A stretch of DNA of 64,000 nucleotides, from NCBI RefSeq assembly GCF_001679785.1, contig NZ_CP016286.1, forward strand, positions 372,001-436,000, in the 5' to 3' direction. The notes below the pieces were generated by a model that saw nothing but the letters and a program-made list of their open reading frames with translations, did not search any database and was not told where the DNA came from. A program made the position numbers and the translations under genes. This DNA comes from Rhizobium leguminosarum (GTDB lineage Bacteria; Pseudomonadota; Alphaproteobacteria; Rhizobiales; Rhizobiaceae). Below are positions 15,223-23,957 of the stretch, piece by piece; position 1 is the stretch's first letter; every line of letters starts with the position of its first letter.

Positions 15223-16221
15223 ATGCCTTTGCCTCAGGATATGCGTTTCGTCGATCTGCCGTCCTTCGGCGGACCGGAGGTGATGGCGATTGGCAGGCGT
15301 CCGCTTCCTGTGCCCGGCGACGGAGAGGTCCTGGTGCGCGCCGAGGCGATCGGTGTCAACCGCCCCGATATAGCCCAGCGCCTGGGCAGCTATCCCCCGC
15401 CTAAGGATGCGAGCCCGATCCTCGGCCTGGAATTGTCGGGCGAAATCGTTGCCGTCGGCTCGGGCGTCAGCGGCCATGCCGTCGGCGACAAAGTCTGCGG
15501 CCTCGCCAATGGTGGCGCCTACGCCGAATATTGCCTGCTGCCGGCAGGCCAGATCCTGCCCTTTCCCAAGGGCTATGACGCGGTGAAGGCGGCAGCTTTG
15601 CCTGAGACCTTCTTCACCGTCTGGGCCAATCTCTTCCAGATGGCCGGGTTGACGGAAGGCGAGACGGTGCTGATCCATGGCGGTTCAAGCGGCATCGGCA
15701 CGACGGCGATCCAGCTCGCCCGCGCCTTCGGCGCCGAGGTCTACGCGACGGCGGGCTCGAAGGAGAAATGCGAGGCCTGCGAGAGGCTCGGCGCCAAGCG
15801 CGCGATCAACTACAGGACCGAGGATTTCGCCGAGGTGATCAAGGCCGAGACCGGCCATGGCGTCGATATCATCCTCGATATGATCGGCGCCTCCTATTTC
15901 GAGCGCAACATCGCCTCGCTGGCAAGGGATGGCTGCCTGTCGATCATCGCCTTCCTCGGCGGCGCTGTCACCGAAAAGGTCAATCTCTCGCCGATCATGG
16001 TCAAGCGCCTGACGGTCACCGGCTCCACCATGCGGCCGCGCACGGCGGAAGAAAAACGCGCCATCCGCGACGACCTGCTCTCCGAGGTCTGGCCGCTGCT
16101 GGAAGCCGGCACCGTCGCCCCGGTCATCCACAAGCTCTTTGCCTTCGAAGAGGTCGTCGAAGCCCACCGGCTGCTGGAAGAGGGCAGCCATGTCGGCAAG
16201 GTCATGCTGCGCGTCGGCTAG
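15223..16221 (+). CDS. NAD(P)H:quinone oxidoreductase, PIG3-like
   Basis: This 332-residue medium-chain reductase has the N-terminal GroES-like domain ([17 protein letters not shown]) and the cofactor motif [15 protein letters not shown] near residue 145. It lacks the zinc ligands of alcohol dehydrogenases, as expected for the quinone oxidoreductase branch (PIG3/QorA). [16 protein letters not shown] near residue 270 is typical of PIG3 types. The ATG at 15223 follows AGGGAGGAG. It lies 78 bp after the EAL-GGDEF gene and may be transcribed separately. Confidence 0.88.
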   Translation: MPLPQDMRFVDLPSFGGPEVMAIGRRPLPVPGDGEVLVRAEAIGVNRPDIAQRLGSYPPPKDASPILGLELSGEIVAVGSGVSGHAVGDKVCGLANGGAYAEYCLLPAGQILPFPKGYDAVKAAALPETFFTVWANLFQMAGLTEGETVLIHGGSSGIGTTAIQLARAFGAEVYATAGSKEKCEACERLGAKRAINYRTEDFAEVIKAETGHGVDIILDMIGASYFERNIASLARDGCLSIIAFLGGAVTEKVNLSPIMVKRLTVTGSTMRPRTAEEKRAIRDDLLSEVWPLLEAGTVAPVIHKLFAFEEVVEAHRLLEEGSHVGKVMLRVG

Positions 16222-16293
16222 AGCAATTCCAGCAAAAGTGTGCAGCGGTTTTGCCAGGCAAAGCGCGAAGCGCTTTTGCCGGGAATTCCGCCA
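16221..16293. repeat. Rhizobial intergenic repeat (GAGCAATTCC type)
   Basis: The segment starts AGAGCAATTCCAGCAAAAGTG and contains GCGGTTTTGCC facing GGCAAAGCG, with AGCGCGAAGCGCTTTTG as a hairpin and GGGAATTCCG at the end. Related repeats with AAAAGTG and GCGGTTTTC are at 41914-41963 and 43928-44003. It fills the gap between two convergent genes and may help terminate transcription. Confidence 0.6.
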
Positions 16294-16314
16294 AAACAAA
16301 GAGATAGAGCGTCC

Positions 16315-17754
16315 TTAGCGCGTCCCGTCGGACGCGCGGCGCTCTAGCGTTAGCGAGATGCCGACGGCGAGAACACCGGGCAGCGCCATCAGCAGATAGA
16401 GCCAGTGCGCCGCCGACAGCGCGCCTGATATGCCGCCGGGATGAACGAGGCCGGCGCCATTGGCGATGACGCCGGCAAAGGCGGCCCCGAACGCCCCGCC
16501 GAGCGAACTCATTGTCGGGATCGCGGCAGAAGCCTTGTCCTTCTCGTTGTCGGCGACGAGCCTCAAAACCATGGCGACCAGATGCGCCCAGCCGAGACCG
16601 ATACCGAAGCCCATCATGAACATGCCGATCGCCGCCGGCACGATGAGGAGCATATGCCCCTCGGGATTGTCCTTGGCGAGGAAGACGGCGAGGCAAGCAG
16701 TCGCCGCCGCCTCGATGAGGGCGCCAATGACGATTGCCCAATAGGCTCGGCCGCCGGCCCACGAGCCGTTGAGGAAGGCCGCGAAGGTCCAGCCGAGGGC
16801 GACGAGCGCTACGAGATAACCCGAGACGATCGCCGGCACCCCATGCAAGGTTTGCAGGAAATAGGGAATGAAGATGTCGCTGACGAGAACGACGGTCATG
16901 GCGAGCATCGCCAGGTAGACCCGTGAAATCGGTTGGGAAAGGCTGACGGCGCCGGAGGGCAGCAGCCGGTTCGGGCTTCGGCCCTCGATGAAGAGCATGC
17001 CGGCGACAGCGACGACCGAAGCCGCGATCAGCGCGACCTTCGTGGCTGTCGCCTCGATCGCGCCGGCCGCACTCACCATCAGCACGGCGGCAAGCAGCAG
17101 CCCGATCTGCGCAACCGGGGTTTTTGCCTGCTCGCGGTCGTCATCGACGTCGGGCAACAGCCGCGGCGCCAGGAACGCCATCAGCAGGCCGAGCGGCACG
17201 AGCACGACGAAAGCATAGCGCCAGGCGTGGCCCGCAGAAAAGAAGCTGCCGAGTGTCGGCCCGATGACGGTCGAGACCCCCCAGATTGCCGCATAGAGCG
17301 TCGAGGCCTTCGGCCACAGCGGCTCGGGATAAACGAAGCGAATGAAGGCATAGCCGAGTGCGGCAAGTGCGCCGGTTCCGAGACCTTGCACTGCGCGTCC
17401 GATCAGCACCACCGGCATCGACGGTGCGGCTGCGGCAATCAGGCTGCCGGCGCCGAAGACCAGTGCTGCGATCACATAGACGGATCGAAGCCCGATGCCG
17501 CGCGGCCGCATGGCGACGAAGATCGAGCCGAGCACGGCGGCGGCGACGAACAGGCTGGTGACCCAGGAAAAAAGCGCAAGGCCACCGATATCGCGCACGA
17601 TCGAAGGCGCGATCGTCGCCATGATGTAACTCTCCACCGCATAAAGCGTCACGCCGCCCGCCAGCATCAAGGTTGCCGGCAGGTGCTCGGGCAGGAAGAG
17701 GCGGAAGACGGAGCTGGCGCTGGGGATGGCTGCAGTCTGGTCGATATTCGACAT
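16315..17754 (-). CDS. MFS transporter, DHA2-like drug exporter
   Basis: The 479-residue protein has about 14 hydrophobic segments and the MFS motif C-like GRAVQGLGTGALAALGYAF near residue 115, which marks proton-driven drug exporters. A WGVSTVIGPTLGSFF segment follows. The length and segment count suit the 14-helix DHA2 group. It is divergent from a cysteine-containing regulator (17856-18479), with a palindrome between them, so export is probably induced by that regulator's signal. The substrate is unknown. Confidence 0.85.
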   Translation of the reverse strand: MSNIDQTAAIPSASSVFRLFLPEHLPATLMLAGGVTLYAVESYIMATIAPSIVRDIGGLALFSWVTSLFVAAAVLGSIFVAMRPRGIGLRSVYVIAALVFGAGSLIAAAAPSMPVVLIGRAVQGLGTGALAALGYAFIRFVYPEPLWPKASTLYAAIWGVSTVIGPTLGSFFSAGHAWRYAFVVLVPLGLLMAFLAPRLLPDVDDDREQAKTPVAQIGLLLAAVLMVSAAGAIEATATKVALIAASVVAVAGMLFIEGRSPNRLLPSGAVSLSQPISRVYLAMLAMTVVLVSDIFIPYFLQTLHGVPAIVSGYLVALVALGWTFAAFLNGSWAGGRAYWAIVIGALIEAAATACLAVFLAKDNPEGHMLLIVPAAIGMFMMGFGIGLGWAHLVAMVLRLVADNEKDKASAAIPTMSSLGGAFGAAFAGVIANGAGLVHPGGISGALSAAHWLYLLMALPGVLAVGISLTLERRASDGTR

Positions 17755-17791
17755 GGGAGGACCCCGAGATTTTTACTGGCGAAGGTTTATA

Positions 17792-17811
17792 TTCCAAGTT
17801 ATAAATTGGAA
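17792..17811. promoter_or_regulatory. Inverted repeat between MFS gene and its divergent regulator
   Basis: TTCCAA at 17792-17797 and TTGGAA at 17806-17811 form an inverted repeat with an 8-base AT-rich spacer. Another TTGGAAAAT-like half (CTTGGAAAAT) lies at 17846-17855, next to the regulator start. This is the likely binding site controlling both genes. Confidence 0.5.
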
Positions 17812-17855
17812 AATTACATGCCGCCTTGATTAAAACAAGACTTGACTTGGAAAAT

Positions 17856-18479
17856 ATGCGCCAGTCCCCAGCCAACCGGATCCTGATCCTGATAAAGACC
17901 GACGGCCCGCAGCTCGCCGCCGCGATCGGCGACGCGCTCGGCATATCGGGCGAGGCCGCCCGCCAACAGCTTTCGAAGATGGCGGAGGAGGGGCTGGTGG
18001 AACCGGTCGCCGTTGCCGGCGCGGGCCGCGGCCGGCCGCGTCAGCTCTGGCATCTCACAGTGAGCGGCAACCGCCAGTTCCCTGACGGCCACGCCGAGCT
18101 GACGGCAAATCTCCTCGGCACGCTCGTCGAACAGCTCGGCCCCGCAGCCCTCGACACCGTCATTTCCGCCCGCGAGACCGCGACGCTGAAGCGCTATCGG
18201 GAGGAGCTCAGCCCGGCGCATGATCTTGCCGCGCGCGTCGAGGCCCTTGCCGGCATCCGCACCCGGGAGGGTTATATGGCCGATTGCTGGCAGCAAGCGG
18301 ACGGCTCCTTCATGCTGGTGGAAAATCACTGCCCGATCTGCGCCGCCGCCACCGCCTGCGCCGGCTTCTGCCGCTCCGAACTCGAAACCTTCCGCGCGGT
18401 CCTCAGTGCTAAGGTCGAACGCAGCGAACACATCCTCGCCGGCGCCCGCCGCTGCGCCTATCGCATCACGCCCGGTTGA
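17856..18479 (+). CDS. Winged-helix regulator with C-terminal cysteine cluster (COG2345/SufR-like)
   Basis: The protein of 207 residues starts with a winged helix (RILILIKTDGPQLAAAIGDAL, ISGEAARQQLSKMAEEGLVEPV) and ends with a cysteine-rich segment, HCPICAAATACAGFC near residues 165-180. This arrangement is shared with SufR-type proteins, which bind an Fe-S cluster. It therefore probably senses iron, redox or nitric oxide and controls the divergent MFS exporter. The ATG at 17856 is preferred; an in-frame TTG at 17826 overlaps the operator region. The cluster is inferred from the cysteines only. Confidence 0.8.
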   Translation: MRQSPANRILILIKTDGPQLAAAIGDALGISGEAARQQLSKMAEEGLVEPVAVAGAGRGRPRQLWHLTVSGNRQFPDGHAELTANLLGTLVEQLGPAALDTVISARETATLKRYREELSPAHDLAARVEALAGIRTREGYMADCWQQADGSFMLVENHCPICAAATACAGFCRSELETFRAVLSAKVERSEHILAGARRCAYRITPG

Positions 18480-18499
18480 CGTCTGTAGATCGTCGCACT

Positions 18500-19711
18500 T
18501 CACGCGGGCTGCCGCGCCTGCCGCCTGCCGCTTTCGAGATAGAGCAGCACTCCGATCGATGCGAGACCCGCGGCCGCGCCGACGAAGGCGGTGCCGGAAT
18601 AATCGGTGATCGCGGTGCCGAAGGCGAAGAGGCCGGCGCTGACGCCAACCCCAATGAACGTGTTCAGCGAGATCAGCGAGGTTCCGAGCCCCGGCCGGTC
18701 TGCGATCAGGTCCTGCAGATAGGTGATTGGCACGCTGAGGATCGCTGCCGCCCCGCAGGCATTGAAGAGGAGGAGTGCGTAGACGTGCCAGGGTGCGGAA
18801 GCAAAACCGAGCAGCAGCAGATAGACGCAATAGATCAGCGCGCCGAAGGCGAGCACATGTGCGCTTCGGAAGCGGCGCTGCGCAAAGCCCCACATCATCA
18901 TGAACGGCATCTCGAGCAAGGCGGTCAAGCCGGCAATGAAGCCGACATCGACCACGGTGCCGCCGGCCGCATGGGTGATGATCAGCGGCAGGAGCATGGC
19001 GTTCAGCCGCTGCAGCCCGAACAGCATCGCCATGACGATGACCCGCGACAGCACATGCGGCACGAAAATCCGTTTCAGCGAAGCAAAGAAGCCGACTGGA
19101 TCGGGGGCAGGGCCGCCGGAGCCATTTCCGGGTGCGAAGAAGAAATACAGGCAGAAGCAGGTGCAGCTTGCCAATGCCGCGATCCCATAGGCAGGTGTCA
19201 TCGACGGCGAACTGACGAGATAGAGGCCGATCAACCCCGGCGCCAGCGCCCACGAGCCGGAAAAGAGCGCCCGCACCATTGCGGTGATCGCCGCCCCCTG
19301 GCCGCGGTCCATCTGGTTGGTCCTGGCGCGCAGGCTGGCGAACAGCAGCGAATAGGTGGAATTGCTCATCGGCACCAGCAACAGCGTGGAGAAGATGAAG
19401 ACCGCGGGGCAATGAATGAGCGCGATCGACCCGAAGCCGAGCATGCCGGCGACGGAAAGCCCTAGCACCAGCGGCCGGCGCTCCTTCAGCCTGTCCGACC
19501 AGATGCCGAACGTCAGGCTCGTGGTAACGTTGACGATCGCCGAGAAAAACACCAGCGCCGAATAGGCGCCGTTGCTCAAGCCCAGTTCGTTGATCCCGAT
19601 GATCGACTGATAGGGCGCGGTCGACGCATAGGTGAAGGCGAGCGCGACGAGGGTCACGGTTGGGATGCGGATCCTGTTGTCACGAAGGATCAAGGAAAAG
19701 GTGGATGGCAT
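18500..19711 (-). CDS. MFS transporter, sugar-efflux (SET)-like
   Basis: The protein has 403 residues and 12 hydrophobic segments. The segment FGIWSDRLKERRPLVLGLS near residue 65 is MFS motif A in the form seen in SetA-type sugar exporters. The start at 19711 (MPSTFSLIL) follows AGGAA and is preferred over a longer frame to 19756. It is convergent with the SufR-like regulator, with 20 bp between stops. The substrate is inferred from family resemblance only. Confidence 0.8.
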   Translation of the reverse strand: MPSTFSLILRDNRIRIPTVTLVALAFTYASTAPYQSIIGINELGLSNGAYSALVFFSAIVNVTTSLTFGIWSDRLKERRPLVLGLSVAGMLGFGSIALIHCPAVFIFSTLLLVPMSNSTYSLLFASLRARTNQMDRGQGAAITAMVRALFSGSWALAPGLIGLYLVSSPSMTPAYGIAALASCTCFCLYFFFAPGNGSGGPAPDPVGFFASLKRIFVPHVLSRVIVMAMLFGLQRLNAMLLPLIITHAAGGTVVDVGFIAGLTALLEMPFMMMWGFAQRRFRSAHVLAFGALIYCVYLLLLGFASAPWHVYALLLFNACGAAAILSVPITYLQDLIADRPGLGTSLISLNTFIGVGVSAGLFAFGTAITDYSGTAFVGAAAGLASIGVLLYLESGRRQARQPA

Positions 19712-19855
19712 GGGGAGCGGTTCCTGATGCACCACTCTTAGTCGCATCGGACCCATCAGAGAAACGATAGTTTTCGATCGCCTCGGTCAATTTATGTGAT
19801 GAATATTTGGACGATGTGATCGCGATCCGACCCCACAGCGGGCTGAGCGCCTAGC

Positions 19856-20077
19856 TCAGAATGTCGCGACCAAATTAGACAGCCAGAAGTCGATTTGCCC
19901 GAAGGGAAGCACCTTTCCCAAAAATCCGACCAGAGCTGACGTGCTGACGATCAGCGCTAGCCCCAGAAGTGTTCCGAGGATTATTCCAACGCTCGCCTTT
20001 GCCGGCCGGCGTGCCAGCCAAGACGCCAGACCCAAAGAGACAATCGTCAAAAATGCCAACAATATGGATTCGGTCAT
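19856..20077 (-). CDS. Small hypothetical membrane protein
   Basis: The 73-residue frame [16 protein letters not shown]... has two or three hydrophobic segments separated by the basic ARRPAKAS loop and no recognisable family. The start at 20077 gives a protein that begins at its first membrane segment; the frame continues upstream to 20236 without sensible content. Ribosome-binding evidence is weak. No neighbour suggests a role. Confidence 0.45.
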   Translation of the reverse strand: MTESILLAFLTIVSLGLASWLARRPAKASVGIILGTLLGLALIVSTSALVGFLGKVLPFGQIDFWLSNLVATF

Positions 20078-20244
20078 AGACAGGCCTGCTTGCAACAATC
20101 CCTTTGGGATGTGAACCCGACTGCACGATAGCGTCCCGATGGGTCCAAACTCAAGGCCTGGGATGGCGGAGGTTGCGGCGCGACCCGCAGGAGGCGCAAT
20201 TCGGTCGACTTGGCTGTACTTGCTCCAGAGGCTCACCCCACCCT

Positions 20245-20332
20245 CCGTCTTCCTCGGGCTTGACCCGAGGATCTACGCCGGCCTCCACCGGCAGCGGGCA
20301 TGGATCCTCGGCTCAAGGCCGAGGATGACGGA
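20245..20332. repeat. Palindromic intergenic repeat (CCTCGGGCTTGACCCGAGG type)
   Basis: CCTCGGGCTTGACCCGAGG at the left and CCTCGGCTCAAGGCCGAGG at the right form two hairpins, with CCGTCTTCC and GGATGACGG as outer ends. This repeat is common between genes in alphaproteobacteria. A partial relative, CCTCGGGTCAAGCCCGAGG, is embedded in the element at 34936-35093. The gap 20078-20485 holds this element and the upstream region of the asparaginase gene. Confidence 0.7.
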
Positions 20333-20485
20333 ATATGCGGTGACGCCCAGCCACCGATAGAGCCGGTGCACTATCACCAGGCACCCGCGCAGCCGCCCGA
20401 GCCCCGACGTCACGTCAACCCCGTTGGCTTTCCCCGCGTGACGCGTTATGGCTGCCTCATCCCGCCAGCATCCGGACAAAAGCTC

Positions 20486-21493
20486 ATGACCAATCCCGTC
20501 ACCGTCGAAGTCACCCGCGGCCTGCTCGTCGAAAGTCGCCATCGCGGCGCGGTGGCTGTGGTCGATGGCGATGGCAAGCTTGTCTTCTCGCTGGGCGACA
20601 TCGAAGCTGCGGTCTTCCCGCGCTCGTCCTGCAAGGCGATGCAGGCGCTGCCGCTGGTCGAGAGCGGTGCGGCCGATGCCTATGGCTTCGGCGACAAGGA
20701 ATTGGCGCTGGCCTGCGCCTCGCATAATGGCGAGGACGAGCATGTGGCGCTTGCCGCCTCTATGCTGTCGCGCGCCGGCCGCGATATTGAAATGCTGGAA
20801 TGCGGTGCCCATTGGTCGATGAACCAGAAAGTCCTGATCCATCAGGCCCGCACGCTCGATGCGCCAACCGCGCTGCACAACAATTGCTCGGGAAAACATG
20901 CCGGCTTCATCTGCGCCTGCTGCCATCAGGACATCGATCCGACGGGCTATGTCGGCTATCAGCACCCGCTGCAGGTCGAGATCCGCGCGGCGATGGAAAG
21001 CCTGACCGGCGCCGTGCTCGGCGCGGAAAGCTGCGGCACGGATGGCTGCTCGATTCCGACCTATGCCGTGCCGCTCAGGAGCCTTGCCCACGGTTTCGCC
21101 AAGATGGCGACCGGCATCGGCCTGGAACCTTTGCGCGCCAAGGCATCCCGCAGGGTGATCGAGGCTTGCATCGCCGAACCTTTCTATGTCGCGGGTTCGG
21201 GCCGCGCCTGCACCAAGCTGATGCAGATCGCCCCAGGCCGCATCTTCGTCAAGACAGGTGCTGAGGGCGTCTTCTGTGCCGCGATTCCGGAAAAGGGCAT
21301 CGCCATCGCGCTCAAATGCGAGGATGGCATGACCCGCGCCGCCGAAGCCATGGTGGCCGCGACACTCGCCCGTTTCTTCGAGACGGGAGATGAGGTGCAC
21401 GCGGCCCTGATGGCCTATGCCGCAACGCCGATGCGCAATTGGAACGGTATCCATGTCGGCGATATCAGGGTCACCTCCGCCTTGGCCGGGTGA
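20486..21493 (+). CDS. L-asparaginase, Rhizobium ReAV/Asparaginase_II family
   Basis: The 335-residue enzyme would hydrolyse L-asparagine to aspartate and ammonia. It belongs to the PF06089-type asparaginases known from Rhizobium, which are unrelated to the E. coli enzymes. The SSCK motif at about residues 47-50, ASHNGED near 80, NNCSGKHAGF near 135 and ESCGTDGCS near 188 fit the serine/lysine active site and the Cys/Lys metal site described for ReAV. The ATG at 20486 is chosen because homologues begin with similar sequence; the longer frame overlaps a repeat. Confidence 0.9.
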   Translation: MTNPVTVEVTRGLLVESRHRGAVAVVDGDGKLVFSLGDIEAAVFPRSSCKAMQALPLVESGAADAYGFGDKELALACASHNGEDEHVALAASMLSRAGRDIEMLECGAHWSMNQKVLIHQARTLDAPTALHNNCSGKHAGFICACCHQDIDPTGYVGYQHPLQVEIRAAMESLTGAVLGAESCGTDGCSIPTYAVPLRSLAHGFAKMATGIGLEPLRAKASRRVIEACIAEPFYVAGSGRACTKLMQIAPGRIFVKTGAEGVFCAAIPEKGIAIALKCEDGMTRAAEAMVAATLARFFETGDEVHAALMAYAATPMRNWNGIHVGDIRVTSALAG

Positions 21494-21622
21494 GTGCGAG
21501 CTTTCATATATAAGTTATTAGAAAAATAAGAATTGCCTAATATAAAGGAGTACGTCCTGCGATCGCGGATGCACCCTTTCGCGGCGACGTGAGCACAGTC
21601 CTGGAAGCCGTGAGGGCAGGGC

Positions 21623-22363
21623 ATGTTTGCAGGCCGCTATCTCTGGTGGATGCTGATGGGGATCGGCATCTTCATGTTCGCCGCGCTGAGCCTCGATTAT
21701 ATCACCTGGCTCACGATCCAGCTGTCCGGCTGCGGCGATATGGCCGGCGCCTGCGAGCCGGTTCTCCGGCTGATATCGGGCATGTTGAAACCCGCCTGCA
21801 TCTGGGCTGCGATCGGCATGCTCTTCATGGCGACACTGCTCCGTCTTCACGCTCTCTCGCTCATCTGGTTCTGGGGACCGGTCGCCGCTGTCTGGTTCGT
21901 CGCCTCCACGCCGATCCTGCTCTTCCTGGCGGCGGATGCGGCGGCTCTGACGCAACCCGCTACCCTGGCGGCACTGCCCGTCGCCTTGCTGTTTCTGGCG
22001 GCTTTCGCAGCCTATCTCGTGATTGCCGTCGAGGATGGCGACAGGCTGCCGCTTGCAGCCTCCGTGCCGTTGCGCCTCACACTCCGCCTGACGGCGGTCT
22101 ACGGCGCGCTTGCCGGTGCGGCCTTTATGCCGGAACTGTCGCGGATCGCCGGGACCCTGCTCGACATGCCGGCACTTTCCGTCATCATCGCGCTGGCGCA
22201 ACCCTATCTGCAGACTGTGCTCACCCTTGGAACCGGCAGCATGGCGCCGGCCTATGCCGTGCTGGCGGCCTTCATCGCGGCCCTTGCCGCAAGCCTCCTG
22301 CCGCATGCTGCAGCACCACAGCCCTCTCGCAGCACCATCATGCTGCGGCGATTGCGCCGTTGA
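21623..22363 (+). CDS. Hypothetical integral membrane protein
   Basis: The protein of 246 residues has about six or seven hydrophobic segments with short loops, and a cysteine pair in the first periplasmic loop (SGCGDMAGACEP, about residues 36-47) that could form a disulfide. No family was recognised. The start at 21623 has GTGAGGGCAGG upstream. Its last 26 bp overlap the 3' end of the convergent DeoR regulator gene. Confidence 0.65.
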   Translation: MFAGRYLWWMLMGIGIFMFAALSLDYITWLTIQLSGCGDMAGACEPVLRLISGMLKPACIWAAIGMLFMATLLRLHALSLIWFWGPVAAVWFVASTPILLFLAADAAALTQPATLAALPVALLFLAAFAAYLVIAVEDGDRLPLAASVPLRLTLRLTAVYGALAGAAFMPELSRIAGTLLDMPALSVIIALAQPYLQTVLTLGTGSMAPAYAVLAAFIAALAASLLPHAAAPQPSRSTIMLRRLRR

Positions 22364-23093
22364 GATCGCGATAGGGTTTCAGCTTTTCCGCCGTCATCTC
22401 CACGGGCACGATCAGCCCCGCCACCTCGGAAATGCCAAGCACCGGGCAGGGCGAGACGAGGTCGAATTTCTCTTCGGTCAGCAGCACATGCGTTTCAGCC
22501 GAGCAGCGGGCGATATGCCGCTTGATCGCCGCTTCCTCGAAATCGCCGGTGGAAAGCCCGTGCACCGGATGCGCTGCAGTCACCCCGAGGAAGAAGAGGT
22601 CGGGGCGAAGCTGCGAGATCGCTGCCGCCGCTGCCGCTCCCGTTGCCACCATCGAATGTTTGTAGAGCCGTCCGCCGGTGAGGATCACCTCGGCCGTCGG
22701 ATGGTGTTCGAGTTCGGCGGCGATCGTCGGGCTGTGGGTTGCAACCGTCAGCGGCATGTCGTGCGGCAAGTGCCTGGCGATCTCCGCCGTCGTCGTGCCG
22801 CCGTCGAGGAAGATCATCTGTCCGGGCTTCACCATCGCCGCCGCCGCCGCGCCAAGCCGCGCCTTGATCTGCGACGAGACGCCGCGCCGCGCGGTGAAAT
22901 CAGGCAAGTCAGGCGCCAGCGGCATTGCCCCGCCATGCACCCGTTTCAGCAGCCCCTCCGCCGCCATTTCCCTGAGGTCGCGGCGGATCGTGTCCTCCGA
23001 AAGCGCGAAATCCTCGGCGACGCGCTTGGCGATCACCTGGCCGTCATGGCGCAGGATGTCGAGAATGAGGGTCTTGCGTTGCGTTGTCAGCAT
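22338..23093 (-). CDS. DeoR/GlpR-family transcriptional regulator
   Basis: The 251-residue protein has the DeoR helix-turn-helix (RKTLILDILRHDGQVIAKRVA, LSEDTIRRDLREMAAEGLLKRVHGGA) and the sugar-phosphate binding domain with FLDGGTTTAEIARHL near residue 95. DeoR proteins bind phosphorylated sugars. It is divergent from a DUF4406 protein, and the 143-bp gap carries repeated TGCACGAAAT half-sites that are probably its operators. Its 3' end overlaps the convergent membrane-protein gene by 26 bp. Confidence 0.9.
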   Translation of the reverse strand: MLTTQRKTLILDILRHDGQVIAKRVAEDFALSEDTIRRDLREMAAEGLLKRVHGGAMPLAPDLPDFTARRGVSSQIKARLGAAAAAMVKPGQMIFLDGGTTTAEIARHLPHDMPLTVATHSPTIAAELEHHPTAEVILTGGRLYKHSMVATGAAAAAAISQLRPDLFFLGVTAAHPVHGLSTGDFEEAAIKRHIARCSAETHVLLTEEKFDLVSPCPVLGISEVAGLIVPVEMTAEKLKPYRDLNGAIAAA

Positions 23094-23101
23094 CGGATCT
23101 C

Positions 23102-23193
23102 TGCACGAAATTAAACATAATAGCCCGATATTGCACGAAATGACTCGACATTCAAGAAATATCGTGCATTTTCATGAAATCCCGTGCATGAGG
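23102..23193. promoter_or_regulatory. Array of DeoR-type operator half-sites
   Basis: TGCACGAAAT occurs at 23102-23111 and again at 23132-23141, exactly 30 bp apart. The inverse form, ATATCGTGCA (23159-23168), and TCCCGTGCAT (near 23180) follow. TTCATGAAA lies between them. The regular spacing on one DNA face suggests cooperative binding of the adjacent DeoR-type repressor to control both divergent genes. Confidence 0.55.
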
Positions 23194-23236
23194 CCGGGAA
23201 AGTGCTCACGCATAAAGCGGAGCGAAGGAGTGGATC

Positions 23237-23593
23237 ATGTTGATTTTGATTGCCGGGCCTTATCGGTCCGGAACGGGCGACGACCCGGAAAAGATGGCCG
23301 CCAACCTGAAGCGGCTGGAAGCGCCTTCGCACGCGCTGTTTGAGGCCGGCCATGTGCCGATGATCGGCGAATGGGTGGCCCTGCCGATCTGGCACGCCGC
23401 CGGCGGCCGGTCGGTCGGCGACGCGCTCTACGAAGAGATCTTCCACCCGGTCGCCGGCCGGCTGCTGCAGCTCTGCGAGGGCGTGCTGCGCCTGCCCGGC
23501 GATTCCAAGGGAGCGGACAACGACGTCCGCATCGCCCGGGAACGCGGCATCCCGGTCTGGCACAGGCTGGAGGATGTGCCGGGCTGCGGCTGA
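23237..23593 (+). CDS. DUF4406-like protein with nucleoside deoxyribosyltransferase-type fold
   Basis: The 118-residue protein begins LILIAGPYRSGT, the start seen in DUF4406 proteins and nucleoside 2-deoxyribosyltransferases. It has GHVPMIGEWVALP in the middle and LPGDSKGADNDVRIARERGIPVW at the end, where the family places its nucleotide-binding residues (SKGADND). The reaction is unknown, although N-glycosidic or nucleotide chemistry is possible. It is divergent from a DeoR regulator and shares its operator region. Confidence 0.75.
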   Translation: MLILIAGPYRSGTGDDPEKMAANLKRLEAPSHALFEAGHVPMIGEWVALPIWHAAGGRSVGDALYEEIFHPVAGRLLQLCEGVLRLPGDSKGADNDVRIARERGIPVWHRLEDVPGCG

Positions 23594-23663
23594 GCGGATT
23601 GCTCACCCGCGCGCCTCTACATTGCCCTTCGCTTGCGCTCAGGCCATTCGCGGCTTTGCCGCT

Positions 23664-23819
23664 CACCCCCTCAACCGACCCTTCGGGCCACCTTCTCCCC
23701 GCTGGGGAGAAGAGGGAGCAAGCCGATTGCCCTCGTTTCAACAGACGCTTGGAAGTGAGGCGCTGCCACGAATCTCTTCTCCCCAGCGGGGAGAAGGTGC
23801 CGGCAGGCGGTTGAGGGGC
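23664..23819. repeat. RIME-like palindromic repeat
   Basis: The ends CCCCTCAACCG and CGGTTGAGGGG are inverted copies. Inside are CCTTCTCCCCGCTGGGGAGA and TCTTCTCCCCAGCGGGGAGA, each a hairpin, and the two are also inverted relative to each other. It fills most of the 364-bp gap between the DUF4406 gene and a GST gene. The flanks TTGCCCTTCGCTTGCGCTC (near 23621) and TTGCCCTTCGCTCGCGCTC (near 23838) form a direct repeat around it. Confidence 0.75.
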
Positions 23820-23957
23820 TGCACGGCACACCATTCATTGCCCTTCGCTCGCGCTCAACGCACCTCACTTGTCCCGATGGACGTCAAAACCCAATCTCAC
23901 CAGTTCCGACGCGCGCACCGCTGCGCTATAACCCTTGCCGAAAGGGAGTCGAAACCA

